NCBI RefSeq assembly: GCF_032118995.1
Contig: NC_092650.1
Span: 20,522,501-20,586,500, forward strand
Direction: 5' to 3'
DNA from: Asterias amurensis
Taxonomy: Eukaryota; Echinodermata; Asteroidea; Forcipulatida; Asteriidae
Length of the DNA: 64,000 nt
The position numbers and the translations under genes were made by a program. The notes under the pieces are model-generated. The model was not told the DNA's origin, made no database searches, and was given only the letters and a program-made list of their open reading frames with translations. Below, one piece after another: positions 11,738 to 24,200 of this stretch. How positions within the stretch are numbered: the first letter of the stretch is position 1; every line of letters starts with the position of its first letter.

Positions 11738-12999
11738 ATTAATGGATGGTACAAATGCATACACGCTGTCAATAACAGTGTTTTGGATTATAGAGTTAAG
11801 AATTAGTAAACTTACATTAATTACTTGAATTGATACAGCATTGCATTGCCAAATACATACAGCCACACAATTATATTGCAAGCTTTTATCAATTAAGCGC
11901 ATAGGGACTTCTCTGTGATTGTGATATGCGCTCTACAAAAATGGTTCATTATTATTATTATTATTAATATAATTCACCCATTATGTAAAATATTATTCAA
12001 CTTCAACAGGCAAGGCAAGTTTTAAAGCACTCTAGTATAGTCAGTATGGCTAGCAAAAAGATATTTTCAAAAATGGTTGGCATTTGTTCCCTGATGCAGT
12101 TACTACATCAACTAAAGAAAAGGCGTTTTAATAAATAATTGTGGATCACAGAACCAGGTTTTTAATTTAAGCTTGATACATATTTAGAATACATTTTTAA
12201 AAGGGGGCTTCATCATATGAATTAGTTATCAGAACCTCATTTTTCAATAAATAGTTTGGAATAATTTTTTTTCAAATAATATAAAATATCTCACAAAACA
12301 CTTAACTTCATTTACTCAGGTAGTTTAACCGAGAACATGTATCCCTATTATACCATTATGGCTCTACTGATTTTCAAGGTTTCTTAAAACTGTTAATGGA
12401 AAGAGTGTGCGCTCTAGTCCCTCTTCGGGTTAGCTACAAGACTATAATCATCCAATATTTAATTTCAAATAATTTAAGGTTTTGTTTTAAAACTGCCCAG
12501 TGTAGTATGCAAGCCAGCAAAATATTTACTTGATTTTTAATGAACTTCTCTTATGAAATACCTGTACAAGGTACTGCAAGCTTATATGGCATGTAACATA
12601 CTATCCATACACGTTATGAGACTTACAACACAATGTGCTTTAATACAGGGCTCAAATTTGACATTGGACCACAGGCCAGTAGTTTTAGTGTCGGCCAGTA
12701 AACTCATGAGTGGACAAGTTTGGAGGTCTTCATTTTTTTTTCAGTTGAAATAGAACAACTCTTCAGTGTAATATCGTGTTTAAATGTTGACTTTGAGTCT
12801 AATAAATATAATATGGATTCTCACTAGCCCTAATCACAGAATTATTTTGTTTATACACTACATGTAGGCCTACATCAATTGAAATGAGTCCGTGATTAGG
12901 ACTAACATACACCTTTCATTTTAAGAGTGGATTTCAGTGTGTTGCTTGAAGATAACAGTCAGAGCTCAACAGATGGTTTTAGTTCTTAGTGGCAATTCC
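11738..12999. other. Gene-free stretch, possible 3' UTR of the Kelch gene
   Basis: No protein-coding exon was seen. It is AT-rich, with an ATT microsatellite at about 11947-11968 preceded by 'gcgctctacaaaaatgg', which resembles a SINE or LINE 3' end. Because the Kelch gene is read right to left and stops at 13000, its untranslated tail should lie here. Confidence 0.4.
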
Positions 13000-14751
13000 T
13001 CAGTAAAAAGGTGGTCCTAAGTACTTCCGGATAGACACACCGCACCCATGCACCCTGAGAGCATGTGGCATTTCAGTCACGCTCGACCAGGAGTTACTTA
13101 AGGGATGGAAAGCCTCGGCAGTGGTCAGAGCCTGGTAGTTACGCATCCCCCCAGCCACCAGAATCAGATTCCGGCTCTTGATTGCAGCGGCGGCGAACAG
13201 ATGCCTCTCCGTGCTGCTCATGTTCATCGGTGGTAGGCACGAGTCAGTGTCAGGATCGTAGACTTGAATCCCGTTGCGGCCACACCCTCCGAGAATATAG
13301 ATGTATCCGTTAAGAGTCAGGGCGGGAAAGTGACGACTCGTAATGGGCACTGTTTTAATGATTGACCACTGCACTTTCTCGGTGTCGAAACATTGGATGT
13401 GACCGTAGGTGGTGGACTGGCTTTCTTGACCACCGATGACGTATAATTTCAGACGGTGTGTTGCCACAGCCGGACCACTAACGGGCTGCGGTAGGTTAGT
13501 GACGGTTGTCCATTTGTTAGTACTGGCATTGAAGCTTTCAACCTCAGAGACAAACTCTAACTTTTGTTCTCCTCCAGCAACGTAGATGGATTTCCCGATC
13601 ACGGCCGAGCTGTGGTACTGCCTCGCACAACTCATGTCAGCCATCGTGTGCCATTTGTCATTCTCATAGTCGTATCTGTACACCGAACTGGAAAAAATGG
13701 TTTTCAGTTTGCCACCAATGACATAAATGGAGCTATCTAGGTTTGTGACCGAAAAACCGCTTAGGGGTTCTGGGATCCTTGTGAGGGTCTCCCACTTTTT
13801 GGCAACAGGGTTCAGAAATCTCACGTCGGTGATGCAGCCGTGATTTGCTCCGTAACCCCCCACGACTACCATCACTTCCTCCATGGTGGAAAGTCTTGGC
13901 TTTGCACAACTAACACACTGTACATCATCCAGACCATTCTGTAATCTCTTTTGAGTGTCTATAGCTTCACGGATTAAGTCAAGGTTACTTTGACATTGAG
14001 AGACTTCTGGGATGTCCGCAAGAGACTGAAGTAGTTTCGGGCTTAGATAATGAAGACGAACACATCTCAACAGGAGATGCAGACTTGAGGAATTGAAATC
14101 CTTATTAGAGTCCATCCACAGCATCAGACTGCGATAAACTGCCTCTTCGTCTCTTACGTGTAACGCATCGCGGGAGAGGTACTCTGCAAGCTGAGTGAAC
14201 GACAGCTGTTGGAACTCCTCTTGTTGGCAGACCTCCTCAAACCTTTCCAGGCTGAATTTCAATGCAGCCTTATAGAGCATACTGCAGGAATGCTTTTCAG
14301 CAAATCGGAGCACCCCGAGGCAGTTGGACAAATCAAGATTGCTCTCAATGAAGTCACAGCACGCTCTGACAATCTTCTCGAACTGCAGACGATGTGCGAC
14401 CTCCAACAGCTCCTGAGCGTTAGCAGCATTGATGACGATCGTCGAGGTGTATGCATACTCAATCAACATCTCCAGAACTTTTGGGTTGATGTTTTCGATG
14501 TACACCTCTCCCTCCCCGCTCTCGCGTAAGTTACTGGAGAACATCGCAAGGAAGTACTCGCTGCAGCAAGCTAGTATTGCACGATGACAGGGGAACCTTT
14601 GGAGACCAACATGAACTGTTGTGTCTGTAAGCAGACCCTTTTTTCGCATGTTGTTCAGGTTGATCAGGATACCAGTGGATTGACCGGTGTCCTGGAAAAG
14701 TGTCTGGTTTTGATTTTCTACGCTGTCAGTTGATCTGTTGTTGGACTCCAT
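13000..14751 (-). CDS. Kelch-like protein (BTB-BACK-Kelch), single coding exon
   Basis: An uninterrupted 583-residue frame starts at ATG 14751 and ends at TGA 13002-13000. The BTB/POZ fold is at about residues 30-140 (LLTDTTVHVG, PCHRAILA..SEYFLAMF), BACK at about 140-255 (NCLGVLRFAE, YLSRDAL, WM), then six Kelch blades at about 295-575, each with a Gly-Gly doublet (VVVGGYG, YVIGGKL, YVAGGEQ, YVIGGQE, YILGGCG, LVAGGMR). Proteins of this build are usually substrate adaptors of CUL3 ubiquitin ligases: BTB binds cullin, the propeller binds the target. It resembles the KLHL24/KLHL6/KLHL35 group in layout, but I cannot assign an ortholog. A splice acceptor (14777-14776, minus) just before the ATG, together with the donor at 15468, suggests a non-coding first exon. 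Confidence 0.93.
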   Translation of the reverse strand: MESNNRSTDSVENQNQTLFQDTGQSTGILINLNNMRKKGLLTDTTVHVGLQRFPCHRAILACCSEYFLAMFSSNLRESGEGEVYIENINPKVLEMLIEYAYTSTIVINAANAQELLEVAHRLQFEKIVRACCDFIESNLDLSNCLGVLRFAEKHSCSMLYKAALKFSLERFEEVCQQEEFQQLSFTQLAEYLSRDALHVRDEEAVYRSLMLWMDSNKDFNSSSLHLLLRCVRLHYLSPKLLQSLADIPEVSQCQSNLDLIREAIDTQKRLQNGLDDVQCVSCAKPRLSTMEEVMVVVGGYGANHGCITDVRFLNPVAKKWETLTRIPEPLSGFSVTNLDSSIYVIGGKLKTIFSSSVYRYDYENDKWHTMADMSCARQYHSSAVIGKSIYVAGGEQKLEFVSEVESFNASTNKWTTVTNLPQPVSGPAVATHRLKLYVIGGQESQSTTYGHIQCFDTEKVQWSIIKTVPITSRHFPALTLNGYIYILGGCGRNGIQVYDPDTDSCLPPMNMSSTERHLFAAAAIKSRNLILVAGGMRNYQALTTAEAFHPLSNSWSSVTEMPHALRVHGCGVSIRKYLGPPFY

Positions 14752-15102
14752 GATTATGCTGTGTGTTAACGGTTACTGTAAATTTAAAACAGACATAAAA
14801 TATTGTCACACATGTAGCTGTGGTACACCACCATAAAGTGTTTGTTGTGCCAGTATTGCTATAAAAATGTTGCTTTTGGATATGAAAAAGCTATACAATT
14901 ATTCATAAGAAAAGCAAAGAAAAAAGAAAGAGACAGGCTGATAAAACCAATGCACATAGTTTACATTTTATAACGCTATGGTTATTGGTTATGTCTTTTA
15001 ATTGACTTTGGTTATGGAAAAATAGAATATCTTTATACTCTTAGCAGTATGGTTTTTTTTTATGTACTCCTTTACAGTTTTAATTGAGTATCCACTTAAC
15101 AG

Positions 15103-15346
15103 GGCCCAATTTCATAGAGCTGCTAAGCACACACATTTGCTTAGCATGGAATTTATTCCTTGATAAAAACAGGATTACCAACTAAATTTCCATATTTGTT
15201 GCATTGTTGTTTACTGGTATTCAGGCTGTTGTTTGCTTATCCTGAAAATCACGTGGAAATTTGGTTGGCAATCCTGTTTTTATAAAAGGAAGAAACTTCA
15301 TGCTAAGCAAATTTTTTAGCTTAGCAGCTCTATGAAATTGGGCCCT
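15103..15346. mobile_element. Family E element, complete copy
   Basis: Inverted ends 'gggcccaatttcatagagct' and 'agctctatgaaattgggccc'. The interior has mirrored blocks 'gcttagca', 'cctgtttttat' and 'aaatttgg'. It lies in the inferred 5' UTR intron of the Kelch gene. Non-coding MITE-like element. Confidence 0.8.
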
Positions 15347-15468
15347 GGTGGTAAACATGCTAAAGTTTTCCTATTATTTATATTAAGGTCTCAGATAGAG
15401 TGGCAGTGCTAATTCTAAATAGGTTAGAATCTTTAATAATAATATACATGATATAGTGGTGATCATAC

Positions 15469-15640
15469 CTGATCATCAAAACTTCCGGCTACTTCCAGAC
15501 TTCCGTCTTCTTCGATTCTCAAATTCCCAAATCTCTGGATGCGACAATTAGGTACTCCTCGAACCTCGGTTGAAAACGAAGTCTGAAAAGAACTCTGACT
15601 GACCATGGACTGACTCACTGCTGACTAGCATTCAACAAAA
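15469..15640 (-). promoter_or_regulatory. Probable 5' UTR exon and promoter region of the Kelch gene
   Basis: On the minus strand the sequence '...gatgatcag|gtatgatcac' gives a good donor at 15468, pairing with the acceptor at 14776 just upstream of the Kelch ATG. The right (5') edge of this exon, and the TSS, cannot be located; the 15640 limit is arbitrary. The exon is GC-richer than its surroundings and lacks a long frame. Confidence 0.45.
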
Positions 15641-17232
15641 TATTAAATCAGTGAGCTAGTTTCAGCAAAAGAACAACCGCCATTGGTGGGCGAATAAATT
15701 ATTGCTTGGTGATTTCCCCGCATAAATACGTACGCAGTTGACAGGGGAGCCCGCCAGTTGATTGAGTATTCTGTTGTCTGGCTCTCTGCTCTGCTGCTCC
15801 ACACACATTGCTGGCCCATGCCTTTTTTTGTGATGACAGCTGGTGAGGTCACGATAAGGTCATGGAAAAAGCAACCGCAACAGCGCCCTCTTTTGAGTGA
15901 CCATGTCCAGTTAACAATGGCCCTTTTATAACAGACACGAAGTTCTTTATGTCTTTTTTTTAATACCCACATGGGCCCAAAGCCTACAGACATGATCAGT
16001 GTCCTTCAATTATTTTGTTTCCTAAATGGCCAACCTTCTGGCTCAAGGGAAGATAGTAAGTTACAGTATTGTAGTATTTGGGTGTTCTTTTGTTGCAATG
16101 AATGGATCAATTAAGTTTATTGCCAAAATGATCCTCTCCGTGGACAAGACAATCACCAATCCTGTGTAGCATTGACATTCTCAGGAAATTATGAGAAACC
16201 AGCAATTTAACTATATTTATGTATTTAAAATCCCATGGCTTTGTACTTTCCTTGAACACTGTGAGTCCTAAAGATAAGAATTAACCATTAAAAAATAAAC
16301 TTGCTGGTACAACCATGTGTATAACTCTTTGAATAAGTGCTGGCTCTTAAAAGAGCCAGTAAACAGCGTATGCTACTGTTCAATTCAATTAAATTTATTA
16401 TAAACATCACGTTAGAAACATGAAAGTTGCCTTCATGAGTGCATCCCCGATAAAAAGCACAATACTTTTTTGAATAAATATAAAGGTTTAGACCAGACCA
16501 AACCAACTCTTTTCAGGGCCATTATCCTCTGAATATGCTGTTATGACTCTATGATTGTACCCCCACAAGTTACTAGCCTAGGTGTAAATTCTTATCTGAA
16601 TTTCCACACCATGAGGCTTCATCAAACATCACTTCTTATAAGTTCATTACCCAGTCAGTATAAAATCACTGGTATGCCTGTCGTAAGATATTACAACCGC
16701 TATAATCTATAACTTGGGCCCAATTTCAAAAATCTTCAAAAGCACAAAAAGTAGCCAAGCACAACAAAATGATGCTGACCAGAATAAGGTTACCAACCAA
16801 AATATGATTTTTAACTGGTATTTTGCTATTTGCTTAGTAGAATATTATATGATATGTTATATAGCTTTTATATCTTTTTTTTTATAGTAGAATATCCTTG
16901 TAGCAGAATGTCGTTATTTGTCTGTTTAGGCAGCTCTTTGAAATTGGGCCCTGATAGTAGTGAAAAGTTACAGACTGACCAAATAGATGAAACTGCACAG
17001 CATTCAACAGATATCACTTCCAAAACATCAGGAATGTTTATTTCAACCCATTCATGAAAATTACTCTGCCGGTAGTTTTAAAATGTTAGGGTATCCTCTT
17101 GCTCACATTAAGTTCTGCTACCAAATGTCTACAGATTGTTTCGTTTGTTTATATATTTTCTAGCAGTAAGCTTCTGATCAACAATTTTCAACTGTGAGGT
17201 GCTTCCAGCTGGTCTACGATATTTTAAAAACC
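15641..17232. other. Gene-free stretch upstream of the Kelch gene
   Basis: No exon was recognised. A split or decayed family E copy spans about 16719-16952 ('gggcccaatttcaaaaatct' ... 'tttgaaattgggccctg'). The rest is unassigned AT-rich sequence. Confidence 0.45.
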
Positions 17233-17440
17233 CTGGTACACTAAAGACACTGCAGTCGATTTCACGAAACGCTAGGATCAATCCTATCTCGAGTTAGGAC
17301 GAGTTACCCGTCCTAACTTAGGATGAGTTCAATACGTCCTACATATTTGGATACGGAACTGAACCCGTCCTAAGTCCTAAGATTAATCCTAAGTTAGGAA
17401 GAGTTTGGTGAAATCGACGGCTGGTACACTAAAGACACTG
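17233..17440. mobile_element. Family D element with 20-bp direct flanking repeats
   Basis: The core (17253-17420) starts 'cagtcgatttcacg' and ends 'gtgaaatcgacgg', with inner inverted 'aggatcaatcct', 'gtcctaacttaggat' and 'aagattaatccta' blocks. Identical 20-mers (17233-17252 and 17421-17440, 'ctggtacactaaagacactg') flank it. Other D copies are near 37.56, 38.61, 43.32, 46.33, 52.08 and 55.35 kb. Confidence 0.75.
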
Positions 17441-17984
17441 GACACTTTTGGTAATTGTCAAAGACAATATGCATAAAACATATGCATGAAATAACAAACC
17501 TGTGAAAATTTGAGCTCAATTGGTCGTGGAAGTTTTATAATTTAAATGGTCTTATTTATTGTATTCCATTGTTTTGTAAAGGCATCCCAGCCTACAAGCT
17601 TTGCTTTAATGGGCCATGCCTCCATACAGTTTTCAGTCTTGTAACATCCTATTCGCTTGTATTTGTATATTGTGTTGTATGGAAATAAATGTTGATTGAT
17701 TGAATGATTGATTGATTGATTGATTGATAATAATGAAAGAAAAAACAACATTGTCACTCGAAGTTGTGTGCTTTCAGATGCTTGATTTGAAGAATTCTAA
17801 ATCTGAGGTCTCGAAATCAAATTCGTGGAAAACTACCTCTCTCTCTCAAAAACTACATCACTTCAGAGGGAGCCGTTTCTCACAATGTTATCTACTATCA
17901 ACCTCTCCCCATTACTTGTCACCAAGTGAGGTTTTATGCTGATAATTACTTTGAGTAATTACCAATAGTGTCCGCTGCCTTTAA
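17427..17984. mobile_element. Family B element interrupted by a LINE 3' end
   Basis: Family B sequence begins 'aaagacactggacact', is broken after 'gtcgtggaagtt' and resumes at 'gataataatgaaagaaaaaa' (about 17724), ending at TTAA 17981-17984. The intervening ~190 bp is a LINE tail. Confidence 0.75.
17536..17725 (+). mobile_element. 5'-truncated LINE 3' end with (TTGA)n tail
   Basis: About 190 bp ending 'ttgtatggaaataaatg' followed by six or more TTGA/TGAT units. It matches the usual form of CR1/L2-like 3' UTRs ('gggccatgcc', 'attcgcttgtatttgtatat'). It has no coding remainder and is nested in family B. Confidence 0.65.
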
Positions 17985-18289
17985 GAAAACTGGTGATATG
18001 TTTTCTCCGTTTTGTTTTTAGTTTGGTGTTTGTTAATCCCCCCCCCCCAAATTTTAACCATTTTAGATTTGAGGCCCTGTCGAGTCAAGGACCTTACAGA
18101 AAATTTTTAACAAAGTAGTTTGCAAAGTAAAACATGGAATTCACAAATTTCACCCAACTGGCACAAACGTTATAAAAGGAAGAGATGGCATGGCAAATTT
18201 AAAGGGTTCAACCGATTTTCAGGTTTCTCAAATTTTTAAAGTTGTCAACTCCTCGTTGGCCCTCTGAGATGGTTGGCTGGTATACTTTA

Positions 18290-21200
18290 TCAACTCTCTT
18301 CACCCAGCAAGAAGTCACTGATTTCATCGCGCATTCTGGATCTGAAAACAAACAAATTATGGAAAACAATATTTTATTGATGTAATAATACTAAAACAAA
18401 TACTGCCCACTCGGTGAAATTTGAACTGTTGGTACATGTAGTAAGGGACTTAAAATATGACTTTTCAAAAGTTATTTTAAACTTTTTTTAGTTTTTTTTT
18501 CTTCAATTTTTGTTTATGAGAGATCATCATGGCTGGCCACTTCCAGGTGAAGGCTACACTTAAAGGCAGTGGACACTATTAGAAATTACTCAAAATAATT
18601 ATCAGCATAAAATCGCACTTGGTAACCGTAATGGGGAGAGGTTGATAGTATAAAACATTGTGTGAAGCGGCTCCCTCTGAAGTGACATAGTTTTCGAGAA
18701 AGAAGTAATTTTCCAAGAAGTGATTTTGAGACCTCAAGTTTAAAATTTGAGGTCTCGAAACCAAGCATCTAAAAGCACACAACTACGTGTGACAAGGGTG
18801 TTTTTTTTTCTTTCATAGTTATCTCACAACTCCAACGACCAATCAAGCTCAAATTGTCACAGGTTTGTAATTTTATACATACGTTGTAATACACCAAGTG
18901 AAAAGACTGGTCTTTGACAAATACCAATATGTATTGACTCCACCAGTAGTGTTACGTAGTATCCAACCAGATCCAGATTCAGAGTCAACACTGTTTAACA
19001 GTTATAAACTTTTTAAATCAAACAAGTAAATCACCTCATGGGTTGATCAAAATATTCCAAACCATTTTAAAACATAAAAAAAAGTTCTTTAACAGAAATT
19101 TGATATGATATACCCCTTTCATATGAAATGTTACACAATTACCTTCTATCAAGTTTTTCTGCTTCATCTATAACATGACTAGGGAGTAAGCTAACATCTT
19201 TCTGTTGGCAAAACAAGACAAACTCTTAAAATTAATGTCATCGTCATGACTGCAAAATATATTGTACAATATTCATAAATACCTCAGACAGTTTTGCTAT
19301 TCCTATTGGTGGAGAGCCCGTCATGCGGGGGTGTTTAAACGGTTGATAATGACCAGCTGGAGCTCCGTTTATAACCGGTTATTTTTGGATACCTCATGCT
19401 ACACTTGATGCAAGACATTTCTTGTTCTGGGCGATGCGGGCGCTGTCGGTGAGTTGGCCGCGCTGCGTGTGAAAGGAAAACGAGAAAGTCTTGCACCAAG
19501 ACTATATACGCTTGAACGGATTCCGTAACTGTTGTCTCAGTCATAACAATGCAACACACTGACGTACAGAGCTCAAGCACATCGGAAATAAAGTTTTACA
19601 CAAGTTTCTTACATTATTACGCCTTTTAACCAAAAAGGCAGTTAAGAATGGGAATAAAAGGGTAGTGACTCATTCTTAAATGTCCATTTAAAACCATGCA
19701 GGGCCGTTGCCATGCGATAAAGGCCCTCACCCTCGTTTAAGAACTCATCGCTACCCTTTTATTCCCTTATTACCAAACGTGTTCAGTGCCTGTAAAGAAG
19801 TTCAGTTTAACATCAGGAAGCTTTTCACTTACCATGTCCCTTACTGTGACTTGGCATCCGTAGCATAAAGTTCTGCCAAGGCTCTCAACAGATACACTGA
19901 AACAAAAATACCATACCACGGGGAAATGACATGTTATTCTCAGCAAAAATAACTAGACTCTGTTATCCAAGGCACACAAACGAGGTATAGTGGCTGAGTG
20001 GTGTAGTGCGCTGGACTCAAGTTCTGGGGTTGTTAGAGTGTTGGTTCGAGTCCTGGTTATGGCATTGTTGTCTTTTAGCAAAACACATGACTTAAATTGC
20101 TTCATCCTTTGGATTTGGTATAGCTGTAACAGTATGTCCAGTGTGTTGTGTAAAAGGGAAGGTTCATGTTTGGTAATTACTTAAAACAAATATTAACTTA
20201 AAAACTGGCTTGGTAACGAGCACTGGAGAGCTGTTGATAGTATAAAACATTGTGGGAAACGACTACCTCTGAAGTAACATCGTTTTTGAGAAAGAGGTAT
20301 TTTCTCACTAAAATAATAAAAGACTTCTAGCTAGAAGTCTTCTATTCCTATCTGAAATCACTCAAATTCGTCCAACAAGGGTGTTTTTTCTTTCACAATT
20401 TTCTCGCAACTTCGATGACCAATTCAGCCCAAATTTTCACAGGCTAGTTATTTTATGCTTATGATGGGGTACACCAAGTGACAATTACCAAACGTGTACA
20501 GTGCCTTTAATGCGTGTAATCGATCCCGGAATACTTTATCTTTACGAAAAAATGCTCACCCCGATGCTTCTGGTTTGATTGGCTACATATTGCTTCATAT
20601 TACCATACATACATACAATGTGACCTGTGACTTAACATTATTTACAAAAGAATCAACAAGCCTGGACTTCCAGCAGGCATGATTTGTACACAGATCATTT
20701 TAAGAAAACATAAAGTCCTGCATGCGCACAATAACAAATTACAAGATAACCCCCAAAATACACTTGAAGCAAGCGTAGATTTCCCTTCTTCATTAAGCGC
20801 CTATTTTTTGCTAAAGGTAAGCAGAGCCATGAAAATGGGTCCTTGGCAGTTAAAAGTAAAACAAAAATAGAAAAGTACCCTTTCTTTGTGTTGCTGTGAC
20901 AACTTCCATCCCCCTGTCCACAACACTGACTTGAAGATGACTCACTGCAGGTTGCATCGTCTGTCTCATCTGCTCCACATCGACTCATACCAACTGATCC
21001 TTCTCTTGACATCCGTAAGGAAAATCTGGTGGCACTGAGCGCCGAGGAATTGCCAACGGCTGTGTCTAATACCGACTGCAAACAAAACAACAATCTCCAG
21101 GGCTAAAAATTTACACTCGACCCAGGCCCGAGGCCTGTGGTTTTTAGTAAAGGGCCATTGGGACAAATCCTAATAAGCCCTAATGAGGTATGGTTGACAC

Positions 21201-24200
21201 AATACTACAACACTAATTACAATGGGAAAAATTTGTCTGTATTGACCCATTTCACCTGAAGTCATCATCAGAAAAATCTTGAATGCGCCATACTGGTGGG
21301 CAATTTCATTGTGCGTTTTTATATATAACTCTATGCTGTGCGTTTTGCAGTGAAGTGCGTATTTTAGGCGACGCGGCGTTAATACACCTAAACCTAACTG
21401 CCCACCAACATGGTGAGCGTGGCATCAGTTGCCGCGTGTGACGCGCATGCAAGGGGTCAATACACCCAACCAAACAGTAAGCCTTGGCGACTAGTGAAAT
21501 TTAAAACTCGACTACTCGCGCCTCAAATAGTCGCACCTTCGACACTACTCACGACTAATTTCTAATTAGAAATATCAGGAAACCTGTGGATTTCGTGACA
21601 CTGGGACATATAATACAGAAAAGGCAAAAACATTCAATTGAAAATTTGATTTATCAATGTTCTTTGGTGTAAAGCAATACTATATTTGAGTACTTAGCCA
21701 ATCGACAAAGCAAGCAACTAACATACCATACACATGCTACAGCGTTGGTCTGGCTCAGAGTTACTCGTTTCAGCAGCACACATTTTCTCCCCAGTTCTGT
21801 GTCACAAAAGGAAAGAAGTACCGGTACAATAATTAATAAGTACCCCTGCAAAGCGCTCGCCTCTCACCAAGGTGACCCCGGTTCAATTCCCGGTCGGGGC
21901 CATATGTGAGTTGAGTTGTGCGTTGGTTCTCTGCTGTGCCACGAGGGTTTTCCAGACTATCCGGTTTTCCTCCCTCAGGAAAAAATCAAACACTTTCGAT
22001 CTTGGCTGTGCTCCGTGGTCATAATGGGTTGATGTGGCTGGCAGCTGAATGCGCCCTTGCATGCCTGCTTCTCGAACACGTTGTAGCCGCGTCCTTCGCA
22101 ATTCAGCTCTTAGCTGCGAGTAAGGACGATTAGCCCCCCCCCAATTATTATTATTATTAGTTTCTTCCCCCCTTTCTATCTCCTTACCATCAAAATAAAC
22201 AAACATACCGCCAACAAATGCTCAAACAAGTGAGAATACTGGTCTTTGACAATTACCAAAGCTGTCTAGTGTCTTTTAAACAATGAACCGGACTAAATGA
22301 CATAAAGTTATGTCCAAGGTATCACAAGTTAATATTATTTTTTTCAAAATCGGTTTTGAGTTTGAATTGATAAACTTGACCAACCTGAATACAGTGCTAA
22401 CAGTTGAAGGGAAATTAGTCTGTAGATTATTAACGAAGGACTCTGTGAGTGTGTCGATGCTGGCATACTCTCCGGCCTTCGTTGAAAGAGTTGGCAGAAA
22501 TATTGAGTCCACATCGAAAAAGGAATTATGCATCACAATCTCCTTGGTTGTGAACTCCCTAGTAATACGCACACAAAGATAATAAAAAAACAAAATAGCT
22601 GTGTTAGTCTGATGGATAAAACAAGGAAAGTAGTGGGAGCACTTAAAGACTTCCCGATTACATAAAAAAATGCATACGTTTTTACAGCAACAACTACTAC
22701 TTCATCTGCTAACTTGTACCAGTCTTTGCTTTAGGGGCTTTCTGCACTAGATTAGAGTTGATGTGGGTTCAAATCCATAATGGGTTTACAAATGGTGGGA
22801 GGAAAATCAGTTTCTGTATTTGTTTGTTTGTTTATTTGTTTGTTTAGAAGATCTTCCCATCAAGGGAACTCGGCAAAATCCCAGAATGGGATATAAACAC
22901 TAAGTTAGCAACAGCTGATCTCTCTCATACAAACATTGATTTGAGTGTCTATTGATTATGAATTGCACAAATCAAGAAATTATGATTCGGTAACTAGACG
23001 AAAACACTTATGATTGTCAATGTGAAATCAGCAGTTAGCTTAGGGGATTCGAACCAACACCCTTGTCATTGTATTCAATTATTGTATCAGTAAAACTAGT
23101 CTTTACCTACCTCATGGGTCTGACCAACGTGACGTCCCCGTACCGGTCATCAGCGAAGGCCATACCAAGGGGTATAGCTGCCCCTCTTCCCTTGGCGAGG
23201 TCGGTAAGAATACCTGATGATAGCCTGGTCCCGCTGTCGCCAACAGCTATCTTGTGATATCCCATCTGATGAGCCTTGTGCATCAGCAGACGGATCCTAG
23301 ATATTAATAAAAAATGCTGATGTTAATCAATTAATTAGTAACATTGGTAATTACTCAAAATAATTATTATCATAAAACCTTACTTGGTGACGAGTAATGG
23401 GGAGAGGTTGATGGTATTAAACATTGTGAGAAACGGCTCCCTCTGAAGACATAGTTTTTGAGAAAGAAGTAATTAGAGAAAGAAGTAATTTTCCACGAAT
23501 TTGATTTCGAGACCTCTAGTTTATTTGAGGTCTCAAAATCAACCATCTAAATGCACACAACTTCGTGTGACAAGGGTGTTTTTTCTTTCATTATTATCTC
23601 GCAACTTCGATGACTAATTGAGCTCAAATTTTCACAGGTTTGTTATTTTATGCATATATTGATATACACCAAGTGAGAAGACTGGTCTTTGACAATTACC
23701 AATAGTGTCCATCGTCTTTAATATGGTGCCATATTCCAACGATCATTGCTTACGGCAAAAAATTACTATGTTTAAAAGGGCAGCAGCTTTTGATAGTATA
23801 AGTAATTTTGAGAAATGTTTCACGTTGAAGTTAAGTGACTTTGTAAAAGAATAATTAGCTGTTATGCCCCAAAATTTGAATCTGAGAAGTTTAACTGCAG
23901 TGACGTTTCTATTTTGGGATAATCTTCCTGCCTGGACCTATTCTCTCTGGATTTTTATCATTATCTCCAAAACACAACCACGATATGAAAGTTTTTAAAA
24001 ACCAATGAAACGGTCTGCAAAACCAAAGGTATAATTTGCCTTGAACCCACCTCAAGTTCCTAACGAGATCCTCCTTGGATGTGAGAGAGGTCATAGATTC
24101 CAGCAAGTCTTTACATTCTTGCGTTCGTCTGGTATCAAGACTTATCTCATCCAGCTTACCAGAAAGCTCATCTGTTGTCAGTGTTTGATTACTATGGAAA

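Noticed and set aside
14209-14529. 106-residue plus-strand frame
   Set aside because: It lies wholly within the Kelch-like coding exon on the opposite strand; a shadow frame without family resemblance.
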